The notes beneath the pieces were generated by a model. That model saw only the letters and a program-made list of their open reading frames with translations, was not told the DNA's origin and ran no database searches. Shown piece by piece: positions 17,402 to 25,984 of a stretch of 64,000 bases of DNA (position 1 is its first letter; every line of letters starts with the position of its first letter). Both the position numbers and the translations under genes were made by a program. Location: contig NZ_JBDFMQ010000001.1 in NCBI RefSeq assembly GCF_047238345.1, forward strand, positions 186,001 to 250,000. The letters run 5' to 3'. Source of the stretch: Shouchella sp047238345 (GTDB lineage: Bacteria > Bacillota > Bacilli > Bacillales > Bacillaceae_D).

Positions 17402-17722
17402 GTGAAAGCGACTGAACATGTAACAGACTCAATGTTTTATATTATGGCAGCGTTAACAGAGCCGAGGCATGGTTACGCGATTATGACTCTAATTGAAGAA
17501 ATTTCTAAAGGTGCCGTCGTTATTGGACCTGCCTCGATGTACACGATCATTAAAAAAATGCACAACCTAGACTGGATTTATTTGTTTGATGCAACCGACG
17601 CACGTCGAAAAACGTATGCATTAACGACATCCGGTCAGGAAGTGTTAATGAAAGAAATCGATGTGAGGAAACAACTGATTGAACTTGCAGAAGCTAGCAT
17701 GAATCAAAAGGGGGGAACTTGA
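17402..17722 (+). CDS. PadR-family transcriptional regulator
   Basis: A 106-residue winged-helix regulator (HGYAIMTLIEEIS, GPASMYTIIKKM, RRKTYALTTSG). GTG 17402 is preferred because GAAGGTGA lies 6-8 nt upstream; an ATG at 17381 has no ribosome site. It overlaps the next gene by 1-4 bp (TGATG). PadR proteins often repress a neighbouring transporter or membrane protein; here the likely target is its own operon with the DUF2812 protein. Confidence 0.9.
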   Translation: MKATEHVTDSMFYIMAALTEPRHGYAIMTLIEEISKGAVVIGPASMYTIIKKMHNLDWIYLFDATDARRKTYALTTSGQEVLMKEIDVRKQLIELAEASMNQKGGT

Positions 17723-18444
17723 TGAAATATCTGATGTCAGGCGGTACGGCCTTTGCGGAAAAAAAGGATATGGAAAAATTAAGGAGAATGTCTTTAAAAG
17801 GCTGGCACGTCAAACGTCATGCATTTATGGGCTATTCATTGGAAAAAGGTGTACCTGAAGAGTATGTCTATAGTTTCGATTATCGTACCCTTGATCAGGG
17901 CGAGCACGATGAGTATATCGCGTATTTCTCTAATAGCGGTTGGACGCATATTTTTTCAACTGGTGACCAACACTTGTTTCGCTCTGCTTCTCAATCTGTG
18001 CCACTGCATACCGATAGCGACACGTTAGTAGAAAAATATAGCGAAAAAAAAGCATATGTCTGGACGGCCCTTAGCTTAGTTGTTATTAGTCTACTTTTCG
18101 CTGTAGCTATGTTTTTAAGTTCAGGGTTGCTGGCGACTAGTTTTGGAATCGTCTCATTTATTTCCGGTGTAGTAGCACTTATTACGTTATGGGTTGGTTT
18201 TACGGAATGGACGAACAAATGGCGAGCACAAGGAAAAGTGAAGATCGCATATGTGATGAAGAGAGTCGCGATGCTAATGGTTTATGGATTGCCTTTAGTT
18301 ATTCTTTTCTACTTAGCGCCAATGGATCAGTGGGTTACTGTGTTAGTAGCGATGACCATAGGGGGAGTCTCCTTACCGATTATGATTTGGTCGAGTATGA
18401 CGATTTACTATAAATGGTTTGTTGAACGTGTAGGTGAAGAATGA
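17722..18444 (+). CDS. DUF2812 membrane protein
   Basis: A 240-residue protein. The N-terminal ~100 residues form a soluble DUF2812-like domain (KKDMEKLRRMSLKGWHVKRH, YVYSFDYR); four membrane helices follow (about 115-135, 140-162, 183-203, 208-230). PadR-DUF2812 pairs are frequent in Firmicutes, but the role of DUF2812 is not known to me. GGGGGA lies 8 nt before ATG 17722. The end overlaps the next small gene (ATGA). Confidence 0.85.
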   Translation: MKYLMSGGTAFAEKKDMEKLRRMSLKGWHVKRHAFMGYSLEKGVPEEYVYSFDYRTLDQGEHDEYIAYFSNSGWTHIFSTGDQHLFRSASQSVPLHTDSDTLVEKYSEKKAYVWTALSLVVISLLFAVAMFLSSGLLATSFGIVSFISGVVALITLWVGFTEWTNKWRAQGKVKIAYVMKRVAMLMVYGLPLVILFYLAPMDQWVTVLVAMTIGGVSLPIMIWSSMTIYYKWFVERVGEE

Positions 18445-18617
18445 GCGCGCTTAACATGCTATACGGAATACTGGTTCTCATGATGGTTAGTCAACTAGTG
18501 AACGTTTATGTTCTGAACGACACGTATTCAGGCTTATTTACGTGGGTAATGCTTGGATTCTTTATAGCAGCGTCCATTGTTTATGGAAGCGCTAAGAATC
18601 GAGAAAAAGATACATAA
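18441..18617 (+). CDS. Small two-helix membrane protein
   Basis: A 58-residue protein, missed by size filters, that begins in the ATGA overlap with the DUF2812 gene and ends 21 bp before the TraB-type gene. It has two hydrophobic helices (about 5-22 and 32-50: MLYGILVLMMVSQLV, FTWVMLGFFIAASIVYG) and a charged tail, KNREKD. The overlap and tight spacing support translation. Function unknown; a helper of the DUF2812 protein is plausible. Confidence 0.75.
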   Translation: MSALNMLYGILVLMMVSQLVNVYVLNDTYSGLFTWVMLGFFIAASIVYGSAKNREKDT

Positions 18618-18638
18618 TGGATGTTGGAGGAATACGAA

Positions 18639-19574
18639 ATGCAAAAGAAGCTTGGTTTAATCTCAGTAGCAGCAGTTAGTTTGCTTGCTGCTTGTAATGG
18701 AGCACAAGAAGACGAAGCAACAGAAACAAATGAACCAGTAGAAATTGAAGAAGGTAATGGTGGGTTTCTATGGAAAGTGGAGCATGGTGACACTGAGGTG
18801 TACTTACAAGGAACGATCCATGTTGGACGTGAAGATTTTTACCCATTAAACCCACAGACGGAAGACGCTTATGATGCTGCTGATGTTGTTCTTCCAGAAG
18901 TAGATTTGGTCAATGCTGATATAAGTGCGTTCGAGACGATGATGACGGACCGGGCATTACTTGCAGACGACACTACACTCGATGAATTAATTTCAGATGA
19001 AGCATATGAACAGTTAGAAGCGATTCTAACGGACAATGGCGTGCCGGTTGAACTGTTCCAAGGGTTTGAGCCTTGGTTCGTCGAGAATATGTTGTTCGCT
19101 TTTACTATTCAAGACAGTGATGTAGAGGAATCCGCTGGCGTGGAAGAATATTTCTTAAGTCGAGCGGTGGAAGATGAAAAAGAAATTAGAGAATTAGAGA
19201 GCATTGAAGCGCAATTTGATGTTCTGTCTGGTTTTTCAATGGAAACACAAGTTCAGATGCTAGAGAATTCATTGGCGACGTTTGATGAAGCTGATGAAGA
19301 GCTTGAAGCAATGGCGGATATGTGGGTTGACGGTGATACGGAAGGGTTAGAAAGCCTGTGGGATGAACTAGAAGATTCAGACGTAGACAATGAGTATGCG
19401 TATGAATTAAATGAAGTCCGAAACGAGGATATGGCTAGTACGATTGATGAGATTTTGCAAGAAGATAGCGGGCAAACATACTTTGTGATTGTAGGCTCCA
19501 TGCACCTAGTAGCTGAACCAAGCATTGTCTCTATTCTTGAAGAAGAGGGATACACAGTCAATTTCATTTACTAA
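18639..19574 (+). CDS. TraB/GumN (TIKI-like) family lipoprotein
   Basis: A 311-residue lipoprotein: signal peptide with lipobox SLLAAC, then a TraB/GumN domain. The domain opens with LQGTIHVG and closes with VIVGSMHLV, the paired motifs that hold the metal-binding His residues in this metalloprotease-like family. The protein is very acidic. GGAGG at 18626-18630 fixes ATG 18639. It is the last gene of the PadR cluster and ends at a terminator. Confidence 0.85.
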   Translation: MQKKLGLISVAAVSLLAACNGAQEDEATETNEPVEIEEGNGGFLWKVEHGDTEVYLQGTIHVGREDFYPLNPQTEDAYDAADVVLPEVDLVNADISAFETMMTDRALLADDTTLDELISDEAYEQLEAILTDNGVPVELFQGFEPWFVENMLFAFTIQDSDVEESAGVEEYFLSRAVEDEKEIRELESIEAQFDVLSGFSMETQVQMLENSLATFDEADEELEAMADMWVDGDTEGLESLWDELEDSDVDNEYAYELNEVRNEDMASTIDEILQEDSGQTYFVIVGSMHLVAEPSIVSILEEEGYTVNFIY

Positions 19575-19587
19575 TTTGTATAAAATC

Positions 19588-19620
19588 AAGACTGAGCACA
19601 CGACAGCTCAGTCTTTTTTT
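19588..19620 (+). terminator. Terminator after the TraB-type gene
   Basis: AAGACTGAGC / GCTCAGTCTT followed by seven T. Confidence 0.92.
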
Positions 19621-19623
19621 GAA

Positions 19624-20253
19624 TTAGGGTTGTTTCTCAAAAGCCAGGCGTAATCCAAAGCCGATAAAGACAGCGCCTGTTAAGCCATCCATTGCTTTTT
19701 TGACACTCGCTTTTTTCATCCAAATCCGTGCATAATTAATGACGTAAATATAAACGACAAACCACAGAAACTGGATGATGAGGTAAATGGCACCGAGGAT
19801 AGAAAAGGTGACAAGGGTGTTTGCACCCGGCTGAACAAATTGCGGCATCAATGTTAAGAAAAATACTGCCACTTTAGGATTCGAAATATTTGTTAAAAAC
19901 CCTTGTAACATGAGGGATTTCTTCTGACTTGGAAGTTCTTCTTCCTCATCAACGGCCCCATAGCCTCGGTTCTTCATTTCAAAAAGTGCCTTCACACCTA
20001 AATAGATTAAGTAAACGGCTCCTACATATTTGAAAATGGTGAAAATCATTGCTGATTGCATAATGATCGCGGATAACCCGATAACGGCTGCGGTTGTATG
20101 GATAGACAGGGCAAGGCATGTGCCGATTAATGTTTGAAAGCCACCATTTGTTTTATGGACAATGGTATTTCGCGTGACAATGGCTGTGTCAGGTCCGGGT
20201 ACAATAATAAGTAAAAAACTTGTCAAAGCAAAGAGTAAAAAACTACTTAACAT
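19624..20253 (-). CDS. LysE/RhtB-family amino-acid exporter
   Basis: A 209-residue membrane protein with six predicted helices and the family start FLLIIVPGPDTAIVTRNT, plus GFLTNISNPKVAVFFL. LysE-family members export amino acids or related compounds; the substrate is unknown here. A run of charged residues (RGYGAVDEEEELPSQKK) forms the loop after helix 3. It is convergent with the TraB-type gene, and an AGGGGCAGAGG site precedes the ATG. Confidence 0.9.
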   Translation of the reverse strand: MLSSFLLFALTSFLLIIVPGPDTAIVTRNTIVHKTNGGFQTLIGTCLALSIHTTAAVIGLSAIIMQSAMIFTIFKYVGAVYLIYLGVKALFEMKNRGYGAVDEEEELPSQKKSLMLQGFLTNISNPKVAVFFLTLMPQFVQPGANTLVTFSILGAIYLIIQFLWFVVYIYVINYARIWMKKASVKKAMDGLTGAVFIGFGLRLAFEKQP

Positions 20254-20436
20254 CCTCTGCCCCTCCTTCTCTGTTCTAAATCTACATCCTATTATAAAAC
20301 GGTTTTTTGCTGAAAAGTAGTCTTTTTTAAGCGCAGATTAATAAATTGTATAAAGATAATTGAAGGAATTAGGGGGTGGAAAAAGGAATAGTGTAAGAAC
20401 GTTCTTTTTATGGGATTTTTAAAGGATGTGAGCCTT

Positions 20437-20637
20437 GTGTCTAACGAAAAAGAATCTCCAGAACAAAAGCGCGAAAAACTTCGGCAGCAAGAACAAAAAA
20501 GAAATCCGGGTGGAAATCTTAGGGACGCCTATGATCGTGGTTATGGAGGCGGGTTGGCTGATCTAGTTGGAATGTTTGGCTGGAAAACGTTTTTAGTTAT
20601 CGCCGTTATTCTATTCAGCATATTGATGTTTACTTAA
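20437..20637 (+). CDS. Small membrane protein, DUF6366-like
   Basis: A 66-residue protein: a charged N-terminus (KESPEQKREKLRQQEQKRNPGGN), a Gly-rich middle (DRGYGGGLADLVGMFGWK), and one C-terminal helix (FLVIAVILFSILMF). From memory this resembles the DUF6366 family of small Bacillus membrane proteins; the role is unknown. GTG 20437 is preferred (AAAGGA 10 nt upstream). A 12-bp palindrome, AAGAACGTTCTT, lies at 20395-20406, just upstream. Confidence 0.65.
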   Translation: MSNEKESPEQKREKLRQQEQKRNPGGNLRDAYDRGYGGGLADLVGMFGWKTFLVIAVILFSILMFT

Positions 20638-20658
20638 ATCAAACGCATTTTATATAAA
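20629..20658 (+). promoter_or_regulatory. Possible promoter of the T-box leader
   Basis: TTTACT at 20629-20634 and TATAAA at 20653-20658, with an 18-bp spacer, directly before stem I of the T-box. Confidence 0.45.
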
Positions 20659-20660
20659 AA

Positions 20661-20907
20661 CACGACGAATAAGAGTAGTAAGGGGCATAACGGTTGTAAG
20701 AGAGCTGCCAGTTGCTGTGAAGGTGGTCAATCGTTCTCCTGAAGTCGCTTAGAGAGTGGCTAGACTGAACAATAAAGTAAGTCTAGACGGAAGACACCAT
20801 AACTGTGTTTCGTTAAGAATATGAGACTTGTGTTGAAGCACAAGTGAAGAAGAGTGGTACCACGTTAGGACATCCTATCGTCTCTATAGAGGCGGTAGTT
20901 TTTTTAT
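20661..20907 (+). promoter_or_regulatory. T-box riboswitch, predicted tRNA-Val (GUC specifier)
   Basis: Stem I begins with the AAGAGTAGTA motif (20671-20680) and continues through the AGAGAGC element. The specifier loop reads GAA-GTC-G-CTTA at 20741-20750, so the specifier codon is GUC (20744-20746, valine), set as in the trpS leader of this window. The T-box sequence GAGTGGTACCACG at 20853-20865 has T at the variable base, which pairs with discriminator A73, as tRNA-Val has. The terminator CTATCGTCTC / GAGGCGGTAG plus T run (20875-20905) is the alternative structure. Uncharged tRNA would allow read-through into the acetyltransferase gene. Confidence 0.9.
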
Positions 20908-20924
20908 TTTAAGGAGCTGATATC

Positions 20925-21482
20925 ATGATGGATAAAGCGAATCAGAAAGAGATTGTCACAAGTCGTTTAAAGTTGCGATTTTGTCGAGAAGAGGATGCAC
21001 CTACCATAAAGCATTTATGTAATAACTTTAACCTATATAAATCAACATTGACCCTTCCGTTTCCGTACACCGTAGAGGATGCAACGTTCTGGATGAAAAG
21101 CCATCAGGAAAATTTTGAACAGGATAAGCGTTATGAGTTTGTCATTACAGATTTAGAAATAGGTACACTCTATGGAGCCATTGCGTTAACACCGAATAAA
21201 CAGCACGCACATGGAGAGCTTGCTTATTGGATCGGTGAGCCCTATTGGGGTAAAGGGATTGGAACGGAAGCGGCGCAAGCAATGGTAGAATTTGCTTTTC
21301 ACGAGAAGCAACTGCATAAAGTATTTGCGCGCTTTTTAAAATCAAACCCAGCTTCTGGTAGGATTATGGAGAAAATCGGAATGAAGCAAGAAGGGGTCTT
21401 ACGCGAACATGTTTCGAAAGAAGATCGGTTTGAGGATCTTGTACAGTATGGCGTTTTAAATTCAAGGAAGCTTTCCTTATGA
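20925..21482 (+). CDS. GNAT acetyltransferase (RimJ/RimL type) under T-box control
   Basis: A 185-residue GNAT protein with the RimJ/RimL layout: SRLKLRFCREEDAPTI at the start, the acetyl-CoA loop ELAYWIGEPYWGKGIGTEA (residues ~105-123), and NPASGRIMEKIGMKQEG. The family acetylates N-terminal or side-chain amines of proteins, peptides or small molecules; the acceptor is unknown. AAGGAG lies 8 nt before ATG 20925. It is the only gene downstream of the T-box, so its expression should rise in valine-tRNA starvation. Confidence 0.9.
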   Translation: MMDKANQKEIVTSRLKLRFCREEDAPTIKHLCNNFNLYKSTLTLPFPYTVEDATFWMKSHQENFEQDKRYEFVITDLEIGTLYGAIALTPNKQHAHGELAYWIGEPYWGKGIGTEAAQAMVEFAFHEKQLHKVFARFLKSNPASGRIMEKIGMKQEGVLREHVSKEDRFEDLVQYGVLNSRKLSL

Positions 21483-21580
21483 ATAAAGAAATGGATGCTG
21501 AGTGAACCCATGTTCCTTCTTAATCATATCTATAGATAAGGCTATTTGTGTAGATAACGATGAAAAGGAATGAACGAGGT

Positions 21581-22606
21581 ATGGATAATAATCATTATAA
21601 AAACACGTATTTTTGTCAGTGTAATTCAGTTGAGCATTACACGAGGACCCAAATGAATGGCGGGGCGAAATGTGACAAATGTATGCAACGTGTGACAGGT
21701 CCAACGGGTCCAGCAGGTCCTACAGGTCCACCGGGATCTGGAACTGGTCTGACTGGATTTACCGGTCCAACCGGCCCAACAGGATCGACTGGAGAAACGG
21801 GACCGCCTGGTCTAGGATCTAGAGGCTTGACTGGCCCAAGAGGTGAAACAGGATTACAAGGCCCAACGGGTCCAACAGGTCCAACAGGAGTTCAAGGTTC
21901 TACAGGAATAGGTGTAACGGGTGCTACAGGCGCGACAGGTGCACAAGGAATTCCAGGATCCCCAACCGGTTCAACCGGTCCGACGGGTCCAACGGGTCCA
22001 GGTCCAGTAGGCCCACAAGGTCCAAGTGGAGCAACTGGTGCTACAGGAGCTGGTGTGACAGGACCGAGTGGAGAGACGGGAGCAACAGGAATAGGTGTGA
22101 CGGGTCCAAGTGGTGCCACAGGAGTAGGCGTAACAGGTTCAACTGGAGCAACGGGAGCAACTGGGATAGGTATAACCGGTCCAACCGGCCCAGCAGGTCC
22201 AGCAGGGACAGGAACAGCGGTTTCACTGAATTACGCATCACAGTATTTTGTTTCTGGTGCGCTTGTAACAACAGCAGGGCAAGCGCCGTTTACGTTTAAC
22301 ACGTTTGGTCCAGCTCGTAACATTACAATTGGTGGAGATGCGTTCACCATTCAGCAAACAGGCGTTTATGAACTTCTAGCTGTTGTCCAGGTAGAGACAA
22401 ATTTACCTGTCCAATTTTACTTTGTCGCAAACAATGTTCAATTAATTGGTAGTAGTTTTGGGTCAAATGTTCCGATTGTTGATAGTATTCCATTGCTATG
22501 GCAGGGTGAGTTGACAGCTGGATCAGTGGTGCAATTCTTCTATTCCATTGCTGCTCCAGGCGCACAAATTGGTTCGCGTGCTTTTACTATTAAGCAATTA
22601 AGTTAA
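21581..22606 (+). CDS. Collagen-like repeat protein with BclA-type C-terminal domain
   Basis: A 341-residue protein in three parts. The N-terminus is Cys-rich (YFCQCN, CDKCMQ). Residues ~45-210 are collagen-like Gly-X-Y triplets, mostly GPT, GAT and GST. The C-terminal ~130 residues (from SLNYASQYFVSGA) are a beta-rich, C1q/BclA-like trimer domain. Such proteins form hair-like filaments on spores (exosporium) or cells. The short N-terminal exosporium-targeting motif of BclA is not seen, so the location is uncertain. The start is either ATG 21581 or ATG 21560; 21581 is preferred as 21560 has no ribosome site. Confidence 0.88.
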   Translation: MDNNHYKNTYFCQCNSVEHYTRTQMNGGAKCDKCMQRVTGPTGPAGPTGPPGSGTGLTGFTGPTGPTGSTGETGPPGLGSRGLTGPRGETGLQGPTGPTGPTGVQGSTGIGVTGATGATGAQGIPGSPTGSTGPTGPTGPGPVGPQGPSGATGATGAGVTGPSGETGATGIGVTGPSGATGVGVTGSTGATGATGIGITGPTGPAGPAGTGTAVSLNYASQYFVSGALVTTAGQAPFTFNTFGPARNITIGGDAFTIQQTGVYELLAVVQVETNLPVQFYFVANNVQLIGSSFGSNVPIVDSIPLLWQGELTAGSVVQFFYSIAAPGAQIGSRAFTIKQLS

Positions 22607-22636
22607 AAGGTTTTGAAGGCACAATCAAGTACATGT

Positions 22637-22669
22637 CATCTTACAAAAAGAGTAAGGTGGTATTTTTTT
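22637..22669 (+). terminator. Terminator after the collagen-like gene
   Basis: CATCTTAC / GTAAGGTG with one wobble pair, then T-rich sequence. Confidence 0.85.
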
Positions 22670-22771
22670 GTATGTATATTCTATTTATATTGAATTTTAA
22701 GTTCTAATTATATTGAACATTCATTTAATCTAAGGTAAGATATAAGGACATTATGAGCATGGAGGTATTGT

Positions 22772-23821
22772 ATGGACATCATTCATTCTACGGTTCGTAA
22801 ACGAAAGTCGTATCAAGTAGAAGTGAAGTACTCGATTTTATGGGAGTGTGCGCTTGGAATTGCTGCTATTACCAATGAGCCATTGCATGAAACACTAGAG
22901 AGACCTATCTCATATTGGGATCGAGTCAAAAGTGAACTACCTGCTTCATTGTTGCGTGAGCTAGAATATGTGCAAAAACATAATACATGGAAAGGATTGC
23001 TGCAATTACTTCATGAATTGAACGAGCCTACTTTGGATGAATTCATCAACTTCATAAAGACGCGATCGTCATTTGAATTAAAATATCATTGCTTGCCTTT
23101 TGTTGGAGAAGAATTTCAAGAATTTCGCGAACGAGCAGCAAAAGGGGATGATCAGGCGTTGGATGAGTTAAAGAAGATCGCTGCTGACAATCCGTTTTTT
23201 CCTGCGTATATGGCGTTCATTGTTCATACGGACGTAAAGGAATTAACGAATCATTTGGTGGAGGTCATGTCCCAGTGGTATGAACATGTTGTTTTAGCTG
23301 ACACCAAGGAAACAGAAGCGATCTTACAGACGGATTATGAAGCAAAAATAAAGATGCAAAATCAGTTAGGCGTGGAAGCTTTTGTTCAATGGGCAACTGG
23401 TGGAATCTCGTATCAACCTGAGCCACACGTTTACTCGGTTTTATTAATACCACAAATTTGCTATCGTCCTTGGAGCATTGAAGCTGACATAGAGGGCAAA
23501 AAAGTCTTTTATTATCCCGTATCCAATGCAAGTTTACGACCAGGTGATTTGTACGCATCTCCTGATTTTTTAGTTCAAAAATACAAAGCATTGGGCGATG
23601 ATGTTCGATTGAAGGTGGTGAAGATGTTGAGTGAAGGTGACCGGAGTTTGCAGGAAATTACCGAACAGTTAGCTTTAGGGAAGTCGACGGTTCACCACCA
23701 CCTTAAATTGCTACGCTCAGCTAAGTTAGTTGAAGTGAAGGAGCAGAAATATTCTTTAAAAAGAGAAGCCCTCCAATTAATGAATAAAGAGTTGGAAGAA
23801 TATGTAGAGCGGCAGCATTAG
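22772..23821 (+). CDS. ArsR-family regulator with large N-terminal domain
   Basis: A 349-residue protein. The C-terminal ~85 residues are an ArsR winged helix (YKALGDDVRLKVVKML, LALGKSTVHHHLKLL). The N-terminal ~250 residues form a separate helical domain of the DUF5937 type often joined to ArsR regulators. It stops one codon before the MFS gene begins (TAG then ATG, no gap), so the two are co-transcribed, and the regulator probably controls that exporter. The inducer is unknown. Confidence 0.85.
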   Translation: MDIIHSTVRKRKSYQVEVKYSILWECALGIAAITNEPLHETLERPISYWDRVKSELPASLLRELEYVQKHNTWKGLLQLLHELNEPTLDEFINFIKTRSSFELKYHCLPFVGEEFQEFRERAAKGDDQALDELKKIAADNPFFPAYMAFIVHTDVKELTNHLVEVMSQWYEHVVLADTKETEAILQTDYEAKIKMQNQLGVEAFVQWATGGISYQPEPHVYSVLLIPQICYRPWSIEADIEGKKVFYYPVSNASLRPGDLYASPDFLVQKYKALGDDVRLKVVKMLSEGDRSLQEITEQLALGKSTVHHHLKLLRSAKLVEVKEQKYSLKREALQLMNKELEEYVERQH

Positions 23822-25030
23822 ATGAAACCACCATCGATCCTGTCAAATCGATCGTTTGTCGCTACCTGGTCAGGCAATGTCATTTCCGAAGTGGGCGGAG
23901 CGTTTGGAACGTTCTGTAATTCAATTATCGTGTTTCAATTAACAGGCTCGACGTGGGCTTTAGGGAGCATGTGGTTGCTTTATTTTTTACCTTCGTTATT
24001 GCTTCAATTGTTCATTGGTCCATTCATTGATCGCTGGAGTCGAAAGTGGCTGATGATTATAAGCCAATGGCTAAGGGCATGCGCCTTTTTAGTTCCACTC
24101 CTTGCGCTAGTAGGCGGGAACCTTGATATTTGGCATGTGTATGCTGTTCAACTGATGGTTGGTCTCATATCTCCATTTTATGTGCCGGCTAACCAAGCAA
24201 TTTTACCGACTATTGTGAAACAGAAACAGCTAAAAACAGCAAATGCTTGTATTGATGGTACGGTAAGAATTATGTTATTTCTTGCACCATTAGTAGCCGG
24301 GATCACAATTGAAATGATGGGCGTCCAATTTACGCTTCTCATGGTTTGTACATTGCTAGTATGGAGTGGGATAACGTTATTATCTATTGATGAGAAAAGA
24401 CCTGAAGCTAGGGAGGTTAGAAGAGCTTGGCTGTACGAATTTAAAAAAGGAATGACGTTCTTTTTCAAACAAAAGCTAATTGTGTGGTTAGGTGTTTTTC
24501 TAGCTTTTGTGCAGTTTGGCGTTGGGGTGACCATGGTAACGACTTTACCTTACATTACAGATGAGCTTTCAGGCACCTACACCCAATACGGTATGTTTAT
24601 GGCAGGATTTCCAATTGGCTATGCTCTTGGAGCGATCCTGACGCCGAAAATCAAAAGTGAAAATAGAAGGCGAATCATGTTGGGAGCGCTTTTTGTTGGA
24701 GGGATGACCTTTACAGCGTTGGCTTTTAACCATAGCATCCTTTTGGCGATTTTAACAGAAATCATTGGTGGTGTGGCCATGGCTATTTTTAGCATTCATA
24801 ATCTGACAATCTGCCAGCAACGAATTCCCCAACAACTTATGGGGAATGTGTTCTCGATTCGATTACTGCTTATAAGAATTAGTATGCCATTAGGTATTCT
24901 AGTAGGTGGTGGCTTCGGTGATTTAATGGGAATTCGACCTTTATATGCGTTCATAGGGATGCTAATTAGTATGGTATCCTTTGCTGGAATGGTTTTACCT
25001 TACTTTAAATTTATTGATGATTCAGATTAA
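23822..25030 (+). CDS. MFS transporter
   Basis: A 402-residue major facilitator protein with twelve predicted helices. It has the MFS loop between helices 2 and 3 (GPFIDRWSRKW) and resembles the macrolide-efflux-like MFS group (SFVATWSGNVISEVGGAFG at the start). Direct abutment to the ArsR gene points to a regulated drug or metabolite efflux pair. The substrate cannot be read from sequence. Confidence 0.87.
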   Translation: MKPPSILSNRSFVATWSGNVISEVGGAFGTFCNSIIVFQLTGSTWALGSMWLLYFLPSLLLQLFIGPFIDRWSRKWLMIISQWLRACAFLVPLLALVGGNLDIWHVYAVQLMVGLISPFYVPANQAILPTIVKQKQLKTANACIDGTVRIMLFLAPLVAGITIEMMGVQFTLLMVCTLLVWSGITLLSIDEKRPEAREVRRAWLYEFKKGMTFFFKQKLIVWLGVFLAFVQFGVGVTMVTTLPYITDELSGTYTQYGMFMAGFPIGYALGAILTPKIKSENRRRIMLGALFVGGMTFTALAFNHSILLAILTEIIGGVAMAIFSIHNLTICQQRIPQQLMGNVFSIRLLLIRISMPLGILVGGGFGDLMGIRPLYAFIGMLISMVSFAGMVLPYFKFIDDSD

Positions 25031-25196
25031 ATCGTACATACGGTGTTGTTAAAGCGGTTTCTAGACCGTTTGGCAAGGATTCAATTTGTTTCTTTAGTTT
25101 TGTAGGAAGTATTTATAAGTGTTTTATGTTTATTTCTTGACTTATTCACCTTAAATGCTTAAAATTACTTATATATACTTATAGAGGTGATGGCAA

Positions 25197-25973
25197 ATGT
25201 ATCAAGAAGAGAGGCTAGTGAAAATAGTCGCTGAGTTAAAAAAACAAGGGAAGCTGTCAAACCAAGATGTATGTCAGTTGTTAGATGTATCACGAGATAC
25301 AGCTAGGCGTGATATTATTCGACTTGTGGAGGAAGGAAATGCGGTTCGAACCCATGGTGGAATTGCCTCTACGTTTCTAATGAGTGAGTTAGAAAAAAAC
25401 AAAGAGACGGGTTTTAACGAGCGAAAAGAAAGAGCTTCACGCGAAAAGCGAGTAATTGCCAAAAAAGCAGCCTCAATTTTAAAAGACAATGATTTATGTT
25501 TTTTTGATGTGTCCACCACAATCGCGAGCTTAAGCGATTTTGTTACAAAGAAGATCTCTGTTTATACTCACTCTCTTGATAATGCGGAAATTCTAGCGAA
25601 GAAAGAGTTTGTTGATTTTCATCTATTAGGTGGACGGTTCAATCAGGAAAATCGGTTTTTTTATGACCTTTATATGATAAAAAAACAATTAGAAGATGTG
25701 TATTTCGACTATGCGTTTATTGGCGCGGCAAGTCTAACGGAAGACGGAATTTACTTTGTTGATAAGGAAGATGCACGTATAAAAAAAGAAGCCATTAAGC
25801 GAGCAAAGCGTGTATATATCCTTGCCGATTATGAAAAGTTTAATAAGACCAGCTATTACAAGTCTGCTGACTTAGCAGATATTGATGTGGTGATTACGAA
25901 CGAGTATCCACCAGAGAACCTGCGAGAATGTTTTTTAGCAAATCATATACAATTAGAATTAACAGATTCCTAG
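25197..25973 (+). CDS. DeoR/GlpR-family transcriptional regulator
   Basis: A 258-residue regulator: an N-terminal DeoR helix-turn-helix (SNQDVCQLLDVSRDTARRD) with the family EGNAVRTHGG hinge, and a C-terminal sugar-phosphate-sensing DeoRC domain (YFDYAFIGAASLTEDGIYF). It probably senses a phosphorylated sugar. Only 11 bp separate it from the maltose acetyltransferase gene, so these form an operon. Repeated ACTTATA motifs before the start (near 25165-25185) may be its operator. Confidence 0.9.
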   Translation: MYQEERLVKIVAELKKQGKLSNQDVCQLLDVSRDTARRDIIRLVEEGNAVRTHGGIASTFLMSELEKNKETGFNERKERASREKRVIAKKAASILKDNDLCFFDVSTTIASLSDFVTKKISVYTHSLDNAEILAKKEFVDFHLLGGRFNQENRFFYDLYMIKKQLEDVYFDYAFIGAASLTEDGIYFVDKEDARIKKEAIKRAKRVYILADYEKFNKTSYYKSADLADIDVVITNEYPPENLRECFLANHIQLELTDS

Positions 25974-25984
25974 GGGTGAGCCAC

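Noticed and set aside
20395..20406. Palindrome AAGAACGTTCTT as a LexA site
   Set aside because: The LexA box of Bacillus needs GAAC and GTTC separated by four bases; here there is no gap.
21892..22271. Pro- and Leu-rich frames on the minus strand
   Set aside because: They mirror the Gly-X-Y repeats of the collagen-like gene on the other strand.
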